Of a stretch of 64,000 bases of DNA, positions 40,334-51,726 are shown one piece after another. Made by a program: the position numbers and the translations under genes. The notes below the pieces were generated by a model. The model was not told where the DNA came from. It did no database searches and saw only the letters and a program-made list of their open reading frames with translations. Location: the NCBI GenBank assembly GCA_904066235.2, contig CAJFCV020000003.1, positions 558,001-622,000 of the forward strand. The letters are read 5' to 3'. Source of the DNA: Bursaphelenchus xylophilus (taxonomy: Eukaryota > Nematoda > Chromadorea > Rhabditida > Aphelenchoididae). How positions within the stretch are numbered: position 1 is the stretch's first letter; each line of letters starts with the position of its first letter.

Positions 40334-41341
40334 CAAGGGAAGTCACTTTTTTCGCAGATCGATCCATACTGGTGACCTAGTGGACTGTGAAGGCCTCAGG
40401 CTGTGTAAGAAGAATCTGGCGTCCAAAAGTGTTTACGGGCCCTGAGGGCAGAGTTATGGCTCATCAAAGTTCGCGCAAAAAAGGTTCCGAAAAGACCCTC
40501 CAAAAAAGGGATCGGAGAAGTGAGCTTCGGTAGCAGAGTGGTTCGCAGATTTTTCTTTTGTCTGGAAGGGCCAGGGTTCGATTCCTCTTCCCGGCAATAA
40601 CCAAAAATAACATTGTAAGAGTAGCGTAAATTACAAAAAAAATGTTTTGAAATATTTTTTGAAAAATGTTATTATCCTGTCGTTAAAATTTGGGGAAGTC
40701 GTTGTGAGCTTGGACACAGTGAGGGATAAGAGGGCATTTTTCCACCGAGGATCGCATTCAATTTCTGGAATAATGCGGCGATTACGGTGGATCAAGACGC
40801 CGTATCATTGGAGAAAACTGCGGGAAATTTTGGCGTGAAGGTAGGACTGGGATTCTCAATATGTATATCTCTGATGTTTTAGAAGACGCCCTTGGTGATC
40901 GTGATATCATGCTGAAGCGTTTGAGTCAAACGCTTGCTGTCTGGGCAGGTGATAAATTTAGTGACGATATGAACAAAATCGTAATTTTTTTAATGACAGG
41001 ATCATAATATTTTTCAAAAAATATTTTAAAATATTTTTTTGTGACTTACGCTACTCTTACAATATTAGTTTTATTTATTGCCGGGAAGGGGAATCGAACC
41101 CTGGCCCTTCCAGACAAAAAAAAATCTGCGAACCACTCTGCTACCGAAGCTCACTTCTCCGATCCGTTTTTTTGGAGGGTCTTTTCGGAACCTTTTTTGC
41201 GCGAACTTTGATGAGCCATAACTCTGCCCTCAGGGCCCGTAAACACTTTTGGACGCCAGATTCTTCTTACACAGCCTGAGGCCTTCACTGTCCACTAGGT
41301 CACCAGTATGGATCGATCTGCGAAAAAAGTGACTTCCCTTG
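40334..41341. repeat. 1-kb near-perfect palindrome with a tRNA-like sequence in each arm
   Basis: The left arm 40334-40690 (starts CAAGGGAAGTCACTTTTTTC) is mirrored by the right arm about 40985-41341 (ends GAAAAAAGTGACTTCCCTTG), with few differences apart from changes in homopolymer length. Each arm contains a tRNA-like stretch with an exact A-box TAGCAGAGTGG and B-box GGTTCGATTCC (40521-40595, and the mirror at 41080-41150). The spacer 40690-40985 carries a spliced-looking coding segment. The high arm identity implies a recent event or ongoing gene conversion. Confidence 0.85.
40773..41008 (+). CDS. Coding-like segment with a 42-nt intron inside the palindrome
   Basis: 40773-40840 reads CGDYGGSRRRIIGENCGKFW plus RE. 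Removing 40841-40882 (GTAGGA...TTTTAG, 42 nt) continues in frame as EDALGDRDIMLKRLSQTLAV, WAGDKFSDDMNKI, ending at a TAA in the right arm. The in-frame continuation across a nematode-sized intron argues for a captured gene fragment. A TAA at 40770-40772 blocks it upstream, so there is no start codon and it is probably a fragment. Family unknown. Confidence 0.35.
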
Positions 41342-41587
41342 TGAGAGATCTTGCTATAGCTTAGAAGGCAAGACATTTAGAAGGGTGTAGATTATCGGGA
41401 TCGATATTTAGAGGGGTGTAAATTTTAAGGCAATGAATTTCCAAAGAGATGTTCAAGTTTCAACGCACAGATCTTGATGAGAATTCAAGCAGTTAAGTTT
41501 TGCCATGACTGTATCTAAGGGGGATTTATTAAACATTAACAATATTATTAGGAGGTTGTAATTTGATGAGCGGTTTTTACAGGTACC

Positions 41588-41795
41588 CCAAGTGCGACGC
41601 TCAAATTTTTGATGAAATTTGGCGTAGATTTAGCAAAAACGAGCGAGATTTTTAGGTTGAAAGTTGGAAAAAATTTGACAGTTTTTTTCTGCGAATTTTG
41701 GCATAAAAAGTATCATGCCTATTTCTACCGTAGAGAGTAATGTTTCCACAAAAAATCAATTTTTTCCCAACGAAACTGACAAAGATACGATGGGC
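41588..41795. mobile_element. Partial copy, CTCAGATTTTGATGAAA element family
   Basis: It starts with the complete left end AAGTGCGACGCTCAAATTTT and breaks off after ACGAAACTGACAAAGATACG. Confidence 0.6.
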
Positions 41796-41963
41796 AATAC
41801 ATCCACCTAATAAAGACTGGAGCATAGTAATTAACTACATAAATTTTATACATTTTGCAATTGCCATATAAATACGATGATAAAAAGTGTAAAATAGAGG
41901 GAACAAATAACAACTTCAAACATGAATCTAACTTTTTTACATGAAAATTAAAACCAAACCAAC

Positions 41964-42069
41964 CTTTTCATGTTGCTTTTGACCATGTCTTTGCTGGTGC
42001 CAACAAACGGCTGTCCAACGAATTGGTTGGCCTTGGGTTTCTTGTGCTTCAATGGGGCCGTAGTGGAAA
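41964..42069 (-). CDS. Candidate coding exon, possibly far-upstream exon of the S6 kinase locus
   Basis: Flanked by CTTCAG before 42069 and GTTGGT after 41964, it encodes STTAPLKHKKPKANQFVGQP and FVGTSKDMVKSNMK, a basic, clearly protein-like 34-codon stretch. It begins with two bases of a split codon and ends with two, so its 3' phase fits the exon 30372-30486 (which begins with one). The 11.5-kb gap between them would be a repeat-filled intron. It may equally belong to another gene. No domain recognised. Confidence 0.5.
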
Positions 42070-42217
42070 CTGAAGACGTAAAAATGTCAAATCTTTTTTA
42101 TGACAATGCGCGTTGCAAAAAGAATGATTCGCGAAAGGATTAAAAATCGATATTTTTAGCTATGGCACCGATAAAAAAGAAAGATTTCTTAGATTTTTCA
42201 AACAAGGGATGCCTCCA

Positions 42218-42638
42218 AGTGTCACGCTCAGATTTTCTTGAAATTTTGCGCACATGTTGGCCATAGGCCATATATCAATTTCTGAAAGCTTTAGCTCCCG
42301 CTTTGCAGGAAAAGCCGAGATATTCAACGATCTTTACGGCAGGGAGAGTACGCGAAATGAGGAGAACAGTCAGAGAAAAAACACTTTTCGGCCATATCTT
42401 TGCCAGTTTTGTGCAAAAAAAAATGATTTTTTGTGGAAACATTATCCTCTACTGTATAACAGACGTGCAACTTTTCATGCCGGAATTCGCAAAAAAATTT
42501 TCACATCTTTTCCAAGTTTCGACTCAAAAATATCGGTCGTTTCTGCAAAGCGCGAGCTAGAAATCTCCCATACTTCATACAAAAAAGCTATGCAAAATTT
42601 GTCCCCAAATTTCATCAAAATCTGAGCGTTGAACTTCG
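42218..42638. mobile_element. Complete copy, CTCAGATTTTGATGAAA element family
   Basis: From AAGTGTCACGCTCAGATTTT to AAAATCTGAGCGTTGAACTT; the interior follows the family order. Confidence 0.7.
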
Positions 42639-43091
42639 AGCACTTCCCCTGCAAACATCACTGAAACTCTCTCTCTTTTAGATGACTCTAGATGACGTTT
42701 CTTGTGTATAGATTTCATAGCGCATAAAGCAAAAAAATTATGAAAAACATGAGAAACACAAAAAATAATTTGATATGAATTATACATCAAAGAGCGAGCA
42801 ATATACAAATGAAATATCTCGGGTGATATATCATCCGTTCGTCGTTTAAAATTGCATATTCAAAGGGCTGCAAACCCACTCACAAAAAAGAAAACAGCAT
42901 TAATTTAAAAAGCGTTTAACAAGGGGAGTCATTAAAAAATGAAATAAAAAAATTATTGTGATACGTACTCAAGGTGCTCCTTTAAATTTTGATGACAATT
43001 CGCAAAGTAAAAAAAAGAAAAAATAGTGTTGTAATAAGAATTTTTGAGATTTGATACAAAAAATCAGTTTTTTTCTAGCAATAAGTCTTTT

Positions 43092-43511
43092 CAAGTGCGA
43101 CGCGCAGATTTTCTTTAAATTTCCCACACACTCCGGGCATAGGCCACATATCAATTCCTGAAAGTTTTAGCCCGCGCTTTGCAGGCGCAGCCGAGATATT
43201 CAACGATCCATGCGGCTGAGAGAGTATGCGAAAGACGGAGTTAGGTCAGAGAAAAAACATTTTTGGCCATATCTCTGCCAATTTGCCGTGGAAAAAATTA
43301 ATTTTTCGTGGAAACATTATCCTCTACAGTAGAAATAGGAACAAAACTTTTCATGCCAAAATTCGCAAAAAAAGTTCAAATTTTTTGCCAATTTTTGACC
43401 GAAAAATCTCGGTTGTTTCTGTAAACCACAAGCTAGAAATCTCGCATCTGCATTAGAAAAAAAAATTCTAAATTTGTCCCAAGTTTCATCAAGATCAGAG
43501 TGTCGCACTTG
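43092..43511. mobile_element. Complete copy, CTCAGATTTTGATGAAA element family
   Basis: From CAAGTGCGACGCGCAGATTT to AGATCAGAGTGTCGCACTTG: among the best preserved members, about 420 bp, useful as a reference copy. Confidence 0.75.
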
Positions 43512-44170
43512 GAATACTTTAGCAATAAAAATTTTTATCAAAAAATTAAATATGCTTCCACAACGATTTCCCCCCATTCCCCAACCTTTGCCGCCCCAAT
43601 TAACCCGTAAACAATAACACAGAGTCGGCGTTGGCAATCCACTTTTACTTCGTTCGCCTCTACGTAGTCCGAGGCTATAAATGGAAGGCCAAAAACGTAA
43701 TGCCTGAGGGCGAAAAAGGGGGTTTTTTCGAAGAGTGGCCAAGAAATAAAAAAAGATGACGTTTTTGGGCGGTTTGTTTCAAATTTTCGGCTTAATTTGC
43801 CATGGAAATACGTCAATTTTGTCGGTAAAATACGGACAAGTCGGTAAAAGAAAATTTGGAAATTTTCCCTGAGGGCAATTGATGAGAAAAACAAGGAAAA
43901 AATAAGGGGATAAGCAAAAAATAAATTGTTTTTGTTGGGCTTTTTAGAAAAGGGATGTTGAGTCAGACAGATATGAGTCAGTTTTATATTTTTTTCTATT
44001 CGAATGAGTGGTCGGGAAGATGGCAAAAAGATGAGACTAAACTGTAAAGTTTTACAAAATAAATTATGCTGTAAAAAAAGACAGAAATGGAGTAAAACAT
44101 GGGCGCTACAGTGTCTCTGGTCTTTAGAAATTTTGGTTAACATGGAAAGTAAAAAAAAGATGGATGAATA

Positions 44171-44325
44171 TCAGTTTGTCGGGAAAATAATGAGGACAAT
44201 GTCGCTGCGTTAATCGTGTCGCTGAAGTGAAAAGCAATTTGATTTTGCCGTGAAGATAATTCATTTTCTCGGAAACAATTACGATTTTCGCTGCGACAGA
44301 GTGCTCATTATTTTCCCGACAGACT
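44171..44325. mobile_element. MITE, CTGTCGGGAAAATAATG family
   Basis: Complete, common interior type (AAAGCAATTTGATTTTGCCG, TTCATTTTCTCGG). Confidence 0.85.
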
Positions 44326-44498
44326 AAAATTAAATCATCTCGGCTCTTCCTTGAAAGCGCGAGCTAAAATTTTCGTGATTAGAGATGTGGTAAACCCAGG
44401 TGAAATATCCGGAATTCAAAGCAAATCTGAGCGCTGAGCTCCGAGAAATTACCGCACAAAGTAAGAGCAGTCCATAACTTTCGGCACAAGGGAAGTAC

Positions 44499-44820
44499 AC
44501 CGAGTGCGACATTCAGATTTTGATGAAACTTGGCGCAGATTTAGAATACTTTTTTCTAATGAAGATACGAAATTTCTAGCTTGCGGTTTACAGAAACGGC
44601 CGAGATTTTTAGGCCGAAAGTTGGAAAAATTTTTTTCACTTTTTCGCGAATTTCGGCATGAAAAGTTTCACGCCTATTTCTACAGTAGCGAGTAACGTTT
44701 CCACAAAAAATCAATTTTTTCCGCGCAAAACTGTCAAAGATATGGCCAAAAAATTTTTTTCTCCGTAACCACTCTCCGCATTTTGCGTGCTCTTTCGGCG
44801 GTTATTTTTCCACAAACCAA
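44499..44820. mobile_element. Partial copy, CTCAGATTTTGATGAAA element family
   Basis: Left end GTGCGACATTCAGATTTTGA present; the interior runs to GCATTTTGCGTGCTCTTTCG and then stops. Confidence 0.65.
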
Positions 44821-45114
44821 AGCAACTTTATGCCCTTTGAGGCTCAAAACAACCTCCATTTTATCAATAAAAACCCATTGAGTAACCAGAAGGTTACTCT
44901 TCGAGGTCAAAGCACAACCTGTGCTTACCTCAAAGTATACGGTTTTCGTGTTTCCCTCCAAAAATTGTTTTTGAAAAATTTTTGATGACGAAGAAAGATC
45001 TCAAATCATTTTGAACTCAGCGAGCCAGCGATCGTGTCGCGCGGAGAGCGAAATACAAGGTGCAAAACCCTACGCACATTATAGAAAATGGACGACCCAA
45101 GAATTTCGACTATT

Positions 45115-45268
45115 AGTCTGTCGGGAAAATAACGAACATAATGTCGCTGCGCCGAGCGCGTCGCTGAAGTGAAAAGCAATTTGATTTTGCCGTGAAGACA
45201 ACTCATTTTCACGGCGGAAATTCCGGTTTTCGATGCGACAGAGTGCTCATTATTTTCCCGACAGACTG
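45115..45268. mobile_element. MITE, CTGTCGGGAAAATAATG family
   Basis: Complete, common interior type; its right end is the starting point of the tandem array that follows. Confidence 0.8.
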
Positions 45269-46010
45269 AAATTAAATTATCTCGGGTCTTTTTTGAAAGC
45301 GCGAGCTAAAATTTTTGCGAATAAAAATTTGGTGCATGCAGATGAAATATCCGAAATTTCAAGCAAATTCAAGGGCTGTGCTTTGAGAAATTACCTTATA
45401 AAGTGAAAAAAGAGCAGTCTATAACTTTCGGTACAGGGGAAGTGCTCCAAGCGACGCTCAGATTTTGATGAAACTAGAGACAACCCCAATTTCCACTCAT
45501 TATTTCCTCGACAGACTGAAATTAAATTATCTCGGGTCTTTTTTGAAAGCGCGAGCTAAAATTTTTGCGAATAAAAATTTGGTGCATGCAGATGAAATAT
45601 CCGAAATTTCAAGCAAATCCAAGGGCTGTGCTTTTAGAAATTACCTTATGAAGTAAAAGTAGTCTATATTTTTCGGTACAAGGGAAGTGCTCCAAGCGGC
45701 GCATAGAGTTTGATGAAACTAGAGACAATCCCAATTTCCACTCATTATTTTCCCGACAGACTGAAATTAAATTATCTCGGGTCTTTTTTGAAAGCGCGAG
45801 CTAAAATTTTTGCGAATAAAAATGTGATATATGTAGATGAAATACCCGAAATTTCAAGCGAGTCCAAGGGCTGGGCTTTTAGAAATTACCTTATAAAGTA
45901 AGCATAGTCTATAACTTTCTTCAAAATTGAAGTGCTCCAATTCCGACGCTCAGACTTCGATGAAACAAGAGACAACCCCAATTTCCGCTCATTATTTTCC
46001 CTACAGACTG
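45250..46010. repeat. Tandem array, unit about 247 bp, three copies, built on a MITE end
   Basis: ATTAAATTATCTCGGGTC recurs at 45271, 45521 and 45766, and each unit closes with a MITE right end (CTCATTATTTTCCCGACAGA or a close variant), the last at about 45990-46008. The units share TTGAAAGCGCGAGCTAAAAT and CCGAAATTTCAAGC. The array therefore arose after the MITE inserted, by duplication of its right end plus about 225 bp of flank. Confidence 0.85.
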
Positions 46011-46059
46011 ATAAAAACCCCACCAAACTTTGCTCTATTTTCTCCATTCCATCTACAGT

Positions 46060-46211
46060 TGAATCACGCAAAAAAAAGAGGACCACCTAATCAGCCCATA
46101 AACAATTCGAATCAAAAACATCCGTTCAGCGGGAGCGAGAAGAAGCGGGCCCCCGACGGACGAGAGAACGGCGCATTCCGCTCCTCGACGGAAACTTTCG
46201 AGCGAGGAAGG
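46060..46211 (+). CDS. Candidate isolated exon, unrecognised
   Basis: After an acceptor CATCTACAG (ending 46059) the frame reads LNHAKKRGPPNQPINNSNQ and ENGAFRSSTETFERG and meets a donor AAG/GTACGG. It is hydrophilic and low in complexity, without a recognisable domain, at the edge of a GC-rich patch (to about 46400). Confidence 0.25.
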
Positions 46212-46583
46212 TACGGACAGGCGCTACAACGAACCAAACCCCCGAAAAAAAAAGTTTTTTTGCAGCGAGCGATATTCCTGCTCGAGCCGCAGCCCCCACT
46301 TTCTCTCTCGCGGCTCAGACGGCGAAAACAAGAAAAAAAGAGGGTTGCGAAATCGCGCTGACCATTTCTCTGCCCGCTCTCTGCTCCTGTACGTGTGTCT
46401 ATTTTGGGCGGGGAGCGTTCGGTTTACGCGGATTTCAAAAGCAATTTTGGCGCGAAATTTCTTTGGTTCTTGAGACTTGGAACTGAAATTTGCCGAAAAA
46501 GGGGGAAAAATTGAAATTTTCAATAGAGAAATTTTGGGATTTTGATGAAATTGAAGCTAATGAAAAATAGAATACTATTTTTT

Positions 46584-46884
46584 CAGTGTGTCGGGAAAAT
46601 AATGAGCACTGAGAAAAATTAATTGTGTCGCGAAAAAATCAAATTGTTTTCACTTCAGCGATGCTATCGGATTTCAGAGGTCCAAAATATAATTTTTTCA
46701 TGAACCTTGATACAACAAACCCTTTTGATAACGAAAAAAATTTTTGTTTTTCGATCCCTCGCGATTTTAAAATCACATCGCCGCCGGGAAAATGAATTTT
46801 GTCGCGGAAAAATCATATTGCTTTTCGATTCAGCGATGCGACTTTTGATGCGACAGAGTGCTCATTATTTTCCCGACAGACTGA
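46584..46884. mobile_element. MITE, CTGTCGGGAAAATAATG family, long form
   Basis: Ends GTGTCGGGAAAATAATGAGC and CTCATTATTTTCCCGACAGA; the 260-bp interior shares GAGGTCCA...CAACAAACCC with 39646-39893, so these two define a longer subfamily. Confidence 0.75.
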
Positions 46885-47564
46885 TATTTGATGATTTTTT
46901 TGATTTTTTCTATGATTTTTTTTATTTTTAGCTTGCCCTTGGCTATGAAGAGATCGAGATTTTTTGATCGGAGAATGGCAAACACTTGACTCTTTTTTGC
47001 AAAAAATGAAAACCAATATCTTTTAAAAAAAAAAAAAAAATTTTTTTTCTCTGACCGTCTCTCCTCATTTTTTGTACTCTCTCGAAATAAAGGTCGCCGA
47101 ATATCTCGGCTCTCGGCGCAAAAGGAAAACACTAAAATTTTTAAGAGTTGATTTTGAGAAAAAAATGAAAAAAAAATTTCTGAGAAAAAAATGAAAAAAA
47201 TCGGAGCAATTGTCTCTGCCGTATTTTAAAATTAGTGAAAAGTCAAAAAATGAAGGCTGGTTCTCGCTAAGCGCCAAATAAAAAGATTATGTAAAATTTA
47301 CTTTTTTCAAAAAAAAAAAAAAAAATTTCCTTGTGAATATGGTAATTGCTAGGGCGAGATCTCTGCTTTTCAGATGATAACATAAGCCGATTTTTTCGCG
47401 ATTTTTCCAGATGATAAGTATTACACTACTTTCGGCTGGGATTTAAAATCCGATTAGTTAACGGGATATTACAAAATACAGGAAAAAAGATCGTAAAATA
47501 AAAAATAAATAAAAAAAAAAAAGAAAATAAAAAAAAGTCCTCGTCATCTAAAAAAATTTCACAA

Positions 47565-48128
47565 GGAAAGTACTTCTATGGGGTGTGGAATTACCGGTCA
47601 AGACATATATCAAAAAATTCGCAAAAATTTTCTGATTCAGAATATAAAAAAATTAGCTGCCTAATTTTGGTCTATCAACGAGTTTTATCAATAAATGTAT
47701 TTCTCGAGGAAAAAAATCTGCGGCAACAAAAGCGAGCTCGGTCTCTTCCCTCGGAAGAGAGCGGTGTGGCCGAGTGGTTAGAGCGCTAGTTTGGGAATCC
47801 GAAGGGGGCGGGTTCGATTCCGTTTGCCACACTAGAACCCATTTTTACATTGGAACTACTTTTAAGGTGTAGTTGTAATCCAATTTGATATTTTAAGGCT
47901 TGTCAAGGCCTCAAAATTTATTTTAGCACAAAACAAGATTTCTTTATTGGTAAAAACACGGTCAAAAAGACACTTGCATTGTGTCGCAAGAAAACTTCTG
48001 AGGACAAAAACATGTCATCAGACCAAAATTAGGCAGCTAATTTATATATATTCTGAATCAGAAAATTTTTGCGAATTTTTTGATATATATCTCGACCTGT
48101 AATTCCACATCCCATAGAAGTACTTTCC
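47565..48128. repeat. Foldback element (564 bp) containing a tRNA-like gene
   Basis: It has the same ends as 27923-28484 (GGAAAGTACTTCTATGGGG mirrored by CCCATAGAAGTACTTTCC), with complementary arms including TTCTGATTCAGAATAT and TTAGCTGCCTAATTTTGGTC. The left arm contains a tRNA-like insert between the outer arm and the shared core ACATTGGAACTAC. Confidence 0.8.
47764..47833 (+). tRNA. tRNA-like gene, probably degenerate
   Basis: The acceptor stem GTGTGGC/GCCACAC pairs perfectly (47764-47770 with 47826-47832). The D-arm AGTG-GTTAGAG-CGCT pairs, the A-box is TGGCCGAGTGG and the B-box GGTTCGATTCC, and a T-run (TTTTT near 47842) could stop polymerase III. The anticodon arm folds only as GTTTGG-GAAT-CCGAAG with a four-base loop, and the T stem has two mismatches, so no anticodon can be assigned. 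Total 70 nt. The 5' half resembles Ser/Leu tRNAs. Likely a pseudogene or tRNA-derived sequence carried by the element. Confidence 0.45.
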
Positions 48129-49930
48129 TTGTCAAAACAAAAATTTCAAGCCAAAAAATTTAATTTTCCAAATGAAAATGAATATATAAAAAACGGCTGG
48201 GCCCTACTTCGCCAAAGAGAGAGTAAAATGTTTTCCCGGAAATGTTTTCTCGCTACGGAATTTTTGCGAAATCCCGGGGACAAAGATTCACGTGTTCGCT
48301 TCTCCTCGGGGAACGGCACAAACTAGAACGAAAAATTGTGGGGACTATAGTAGAAGGAAGGAGGGGGATTCAAAATAGAATATGATATTTTGAAATGTAA
48401 GGGGTGGTTTTGAAATTTGAATGATGGGAAAGGGGAAATTAGAGGTGCCAGAAATTAATTTTGGGCAGTCTTTTTTTGGAAATTGGAAAATAAAAAAAAG
48501 GAAAATAAAAAAAAAGAAAAAAATAAAACAAATTAAAAGAAAATTTTGAAATTTAATTAGAGCTGACTTATATTAATTTAGAGCATCATTTTTTTTGAAA
48601 CTGGAAAATTAAAAAAAATAAAAAATAATAAATAAAAAAAAATTTTTTTAAAGCAACCGATACTTTTACACGCTGAAATACGACCACACAGTAAAAAAAA
48701 TTGCCAAAAGATTTTTTATTTTTACCCAAATTTCAAAAAAATACGGCCAAAAAAATTTTTTTTCTCTAATTTTATCTCCTCATTTTTCGGGCTTCCTCTA
48801 GAAAGATTGTTGAATATCTCAAGTCTCTTTGCAAAGCCCAAGCTAAAATTTGAACAACTTAAACTATACACTAGTCAGATCGAACACCCAAAATTTCAAG
48901 CAAATCCGAGCGCCGAACTTCGAGAAATCACCTAAAAAAACTCGAATTGGCCACTCCAAGCAGAGCTGTTTTCTTCTTTCGAAAAACACACGAAGAGGAT
49001 TTGGCCAAGAAACGAAAATAAGGCAAAATTAAGACCAGCGGGGAAGTGCAACGACAAAGAATGCCAGCGTCCAAGCGGACCGAGAGTATAGTTAGGACTC
49101 TTGGCGATCGAGATTCGCTAAAGGGCAAGAGCAAGGGCAAAGTGCAAATTTTGTCTCGGCATTTTTTTTTTTCAATAGTATTGGCCTGAACTCAAACTTT
49201 TGGAGATTGAAAAAAGTGGGGAAAGTAGGAAAAAGATATTTTTGGAAAAATTTTGGAGCTAAAAATATAAAAAAAAAAAAAAAAAAAAAGTTGAAAAAAA
49301 TTTGAGTAAAAAATTGGCAAAAATGCCAAGAAAAATTAAAAAATGTGAAAAAAAGTAAAAAAATCATAAAAATTTTTTACAAAAAATCATAAAAAAATGC
49401 ATCAAAAATCAAAAAATATCAAAATAAGTTAACAAAGAAATATAAAAGATCAATTAAAAAATGCCTACGATTAAAAAATTTTCTTAAAATTTTCAAAAAA
49501 TTCAGTTTTTGCCTCCAAAAACCCCTATTACAACATTTCAAAAAATCAAAAAATCTCCCAAAATTCCTCTCAACGCTCAAAAGCTGATATTTCCCTCGGA
49601 AATACCTCAAATTTTTCGTGATTGCACTATGTTAAAAACTATATAAATGGGGGCATTACGGATGTTTTTATGGATCTTTTTCACTCACAAAGGGATTGAA
49701 CTTGCTGCCCTTAGGGCTTGATATGGAAGAATCGTACAAGTAAAGGATGTCCGTTGAAATGAATTTCTAGTAAAAGGAGTGAAATTTATAATACAAAAAA
49801 GTGGAATTTAGCGAATTTATGAGTCAGCGGAAGTGGGAATTGAATGTAAAGCGTTCTAAAAATGCTCCTTGGACTTTGGCTTCAATTTGGGATCGAGTAA
49901 AAGAGGTGAAATAAGAGTAAAATAAACACA
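48129..49930. other. Gene-free AT-rich stretch
   Basis: Long A-runs and T-poor purine tracts (for example 49240-49460), one repeat fragment at 48745-48930, and a slightly GC-richer patch at 48185-48340 with no supported frame. No gene seen. Confidence 0.5.
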
Positions 49931-49936
49931 GTGACG

Positions 49937-50172
49937 GAACTAAGCCAGTGGCAAAAAACGTAGCATTTTGCATCTGGGAAGTATCAAAAATGTGGCAAAA
50001 TGCCTCCATCTCCAACAAAAAAACTTCGATTTGAAGGGCTTTCCTCACAAAAAGAGCGTGCGCGCTTTTGAAATCGGAGTTTTTCACTTGAAAAAGGAGG
50101 TATTTTGCCACATTTTTGATACCTCCCAGACGCAAAATGGTACGTTTTTTGCCATTGAATCAAGTCAGCCAC
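49937..50172. repeat. Foldback element, CCAGTGGCAAAAAA family
   Basis: AGCCAGTGGCAAAAAACGTA at the left is mirrored by GTACGTTTTTTGCCATTG at the right; the arms carry TATCAAAAATGTGGCAAAA and its complement. Confidence 0.8.
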
Positions 50173-50497
50173 TGTATGTAAAGTGCAGATTTCCCTAAAA
50201 ATCTATATTTAGTGTCTTGTGAGCGGCGTAAAATGATAAGGGCACAGAACAAGCCTACAAATTTACGACAAACAGAAACGTTTTTCTTATCGCTAATTTT
50301 TTGAACTCAAGACAACTTTTAAATCGTCAAGAAATCACAATACAGTAAATTTTCTTTACAATAGATCTCTGGTACAACAAATGGCAAGGGAATCAAAAAG
50401 CTGTTTTCTTTATAAATAGTAGGTTTTCGTTGTACAATAGTTGGCTTTCCAGAGGTTTCAGAGCACAAAAAACCTCTCTATAACAACATCTGTCCTT

Positions 50498-50646
50498 CAG
50501 TCTGTCGGGAAAATAATGAGCACTCTGTCGGATCGAAAATCGGGATCGCCGGCGAGAAAATGAATTGTCTTCGCGCCAAAATCAAATTGCTTTTCTCTTC
50601 AGCGACACGATCGACGCAGTGCTCATTATTTTCCCGACAGACTGAT
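50498..50646. mobile_element. MITE, CTGTCGGGAAAATAATG family
   Basis: Complete, common type, both ends perfect, followed by GATAGAG. Confidence 0.85.
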
Positions 50647-51146
50647 AGAGGGCCCGACAAATCTTTTTCGACCTATTTATCGACCACTTTAGCAAAAACT
50701 AGGGTTTTTTTTTGACAAAGCTGTTCATTCTCAAGCCTTCAGATTTTTTTGAGACTAATTTCGACCGGTAAAACGAAGAGGAAAACATCGAAAAAATAAA
50801 AAAAAAGATCTTTTCCGATAAGTTTTTGGACGAAAAGCCAACTTTTAGAGCTCTCTTCTAAATTTGATGTAGGTCGAAGAGACAGTTATGCAAACTTCGA
50901 AACGAATTTTGCGATCCGAAGGTCCATGTCGTCACAAACCATGTCCAATTTTCGAATTACAAGCCAGACCAAAAGCTTTTTAAATATTTGCCCACCTGCA
51001 CTGTGCAAGAGATATCAAGCCAGCCGAAAAACGGTGAGCCTCTGCATACGTTGAATAAGCCCTCGTTTCTCTGGAATTGCTGATAATAAAACATGCAGGA
51101 AATGCAAAATAAAAAAAATGGGAAAAAAGAAGCGCCTACAAAAAAG

Positions 51147-51300
51147 AGTCTGTCGGGAAAATAGTGAGCACTCTGTCGCGTCGAAAATCGGGATCGTCGC
51201 GGACAAAATGAATTGTGTCGCGGGAAAAATCAAATTGCTTTTCACTTCAGCGACGTGACCGACGCAGCGACATTTGCTCATTATTTACCCGACAAACTGA
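51147..51300. mobile_element. MITE, CTGTCGGGAAAATAATG family
   Basis: Left end CTGTCGGGAAAATAGTGAGC, right end CTCATTATTTACCCGACAAA; common interior type. Confidence 0.8.
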
Positions 51301-51563
51301 TTTTACAATCCACGATGGAGGGCTCGAAAAACGAATTCAAAAATCTCAATATAGCAAAGATCTTCTATAACGTATGTTATAAATAGGCCATAAAAAAGTC
51401 ACTGAAAAATCTCAGCTAAGATTGTACCATAGTTTGCGAAGGCCGCTGAGACATTCAACAACTCGTTTTAGACCTAAAAATCTTGACTACTTTGGCAAAA
51501 AGCGAAAATCTTCACAGAAGCCGTCGAAAACGCTGCAGTCGGGAAAAAGTCCCATCAAAATAA

Positions 51564-51726
51564 CAGTCTGTCGGAAAAATAATGTGGATTTTTTTGCAGA
51601 ATTGCAGGAAATTTATCGCCTCGTCACAGCCGCGCAACAAATCTCCAGCCATGACGAGCTGTTGCAACGTTATGACGGGAGATTCCAAGGCTTGACGAGT
51701 GCACATTATTTTCCCGACAGGCTGAT
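51564..51726. mobile_element. MITE, ATGTGGATT subfamily
   Basis: Left end CTGTCGGAAAAATAATGTGG, right end GCACATTATTTTCCCGACAG; interior with AATCTCCAGCCATGACGAG. Confidence 0.8.

Noticed and set aside
43538..44143. 201-codon open frame on the minus strand
   Set aside because: The strand is T-rich, giving mainly Phe, Leu, Ser and Ile codons; no domain, no splice or start support, and part overlaps an element. Low stop density explains the length.
46224..46523. 99-codon minus-strand frame in a GC-rich patch
   Set aside because: Arg-rich and low complexity, overlapping a plus-strand candidate exon, with no splice support.
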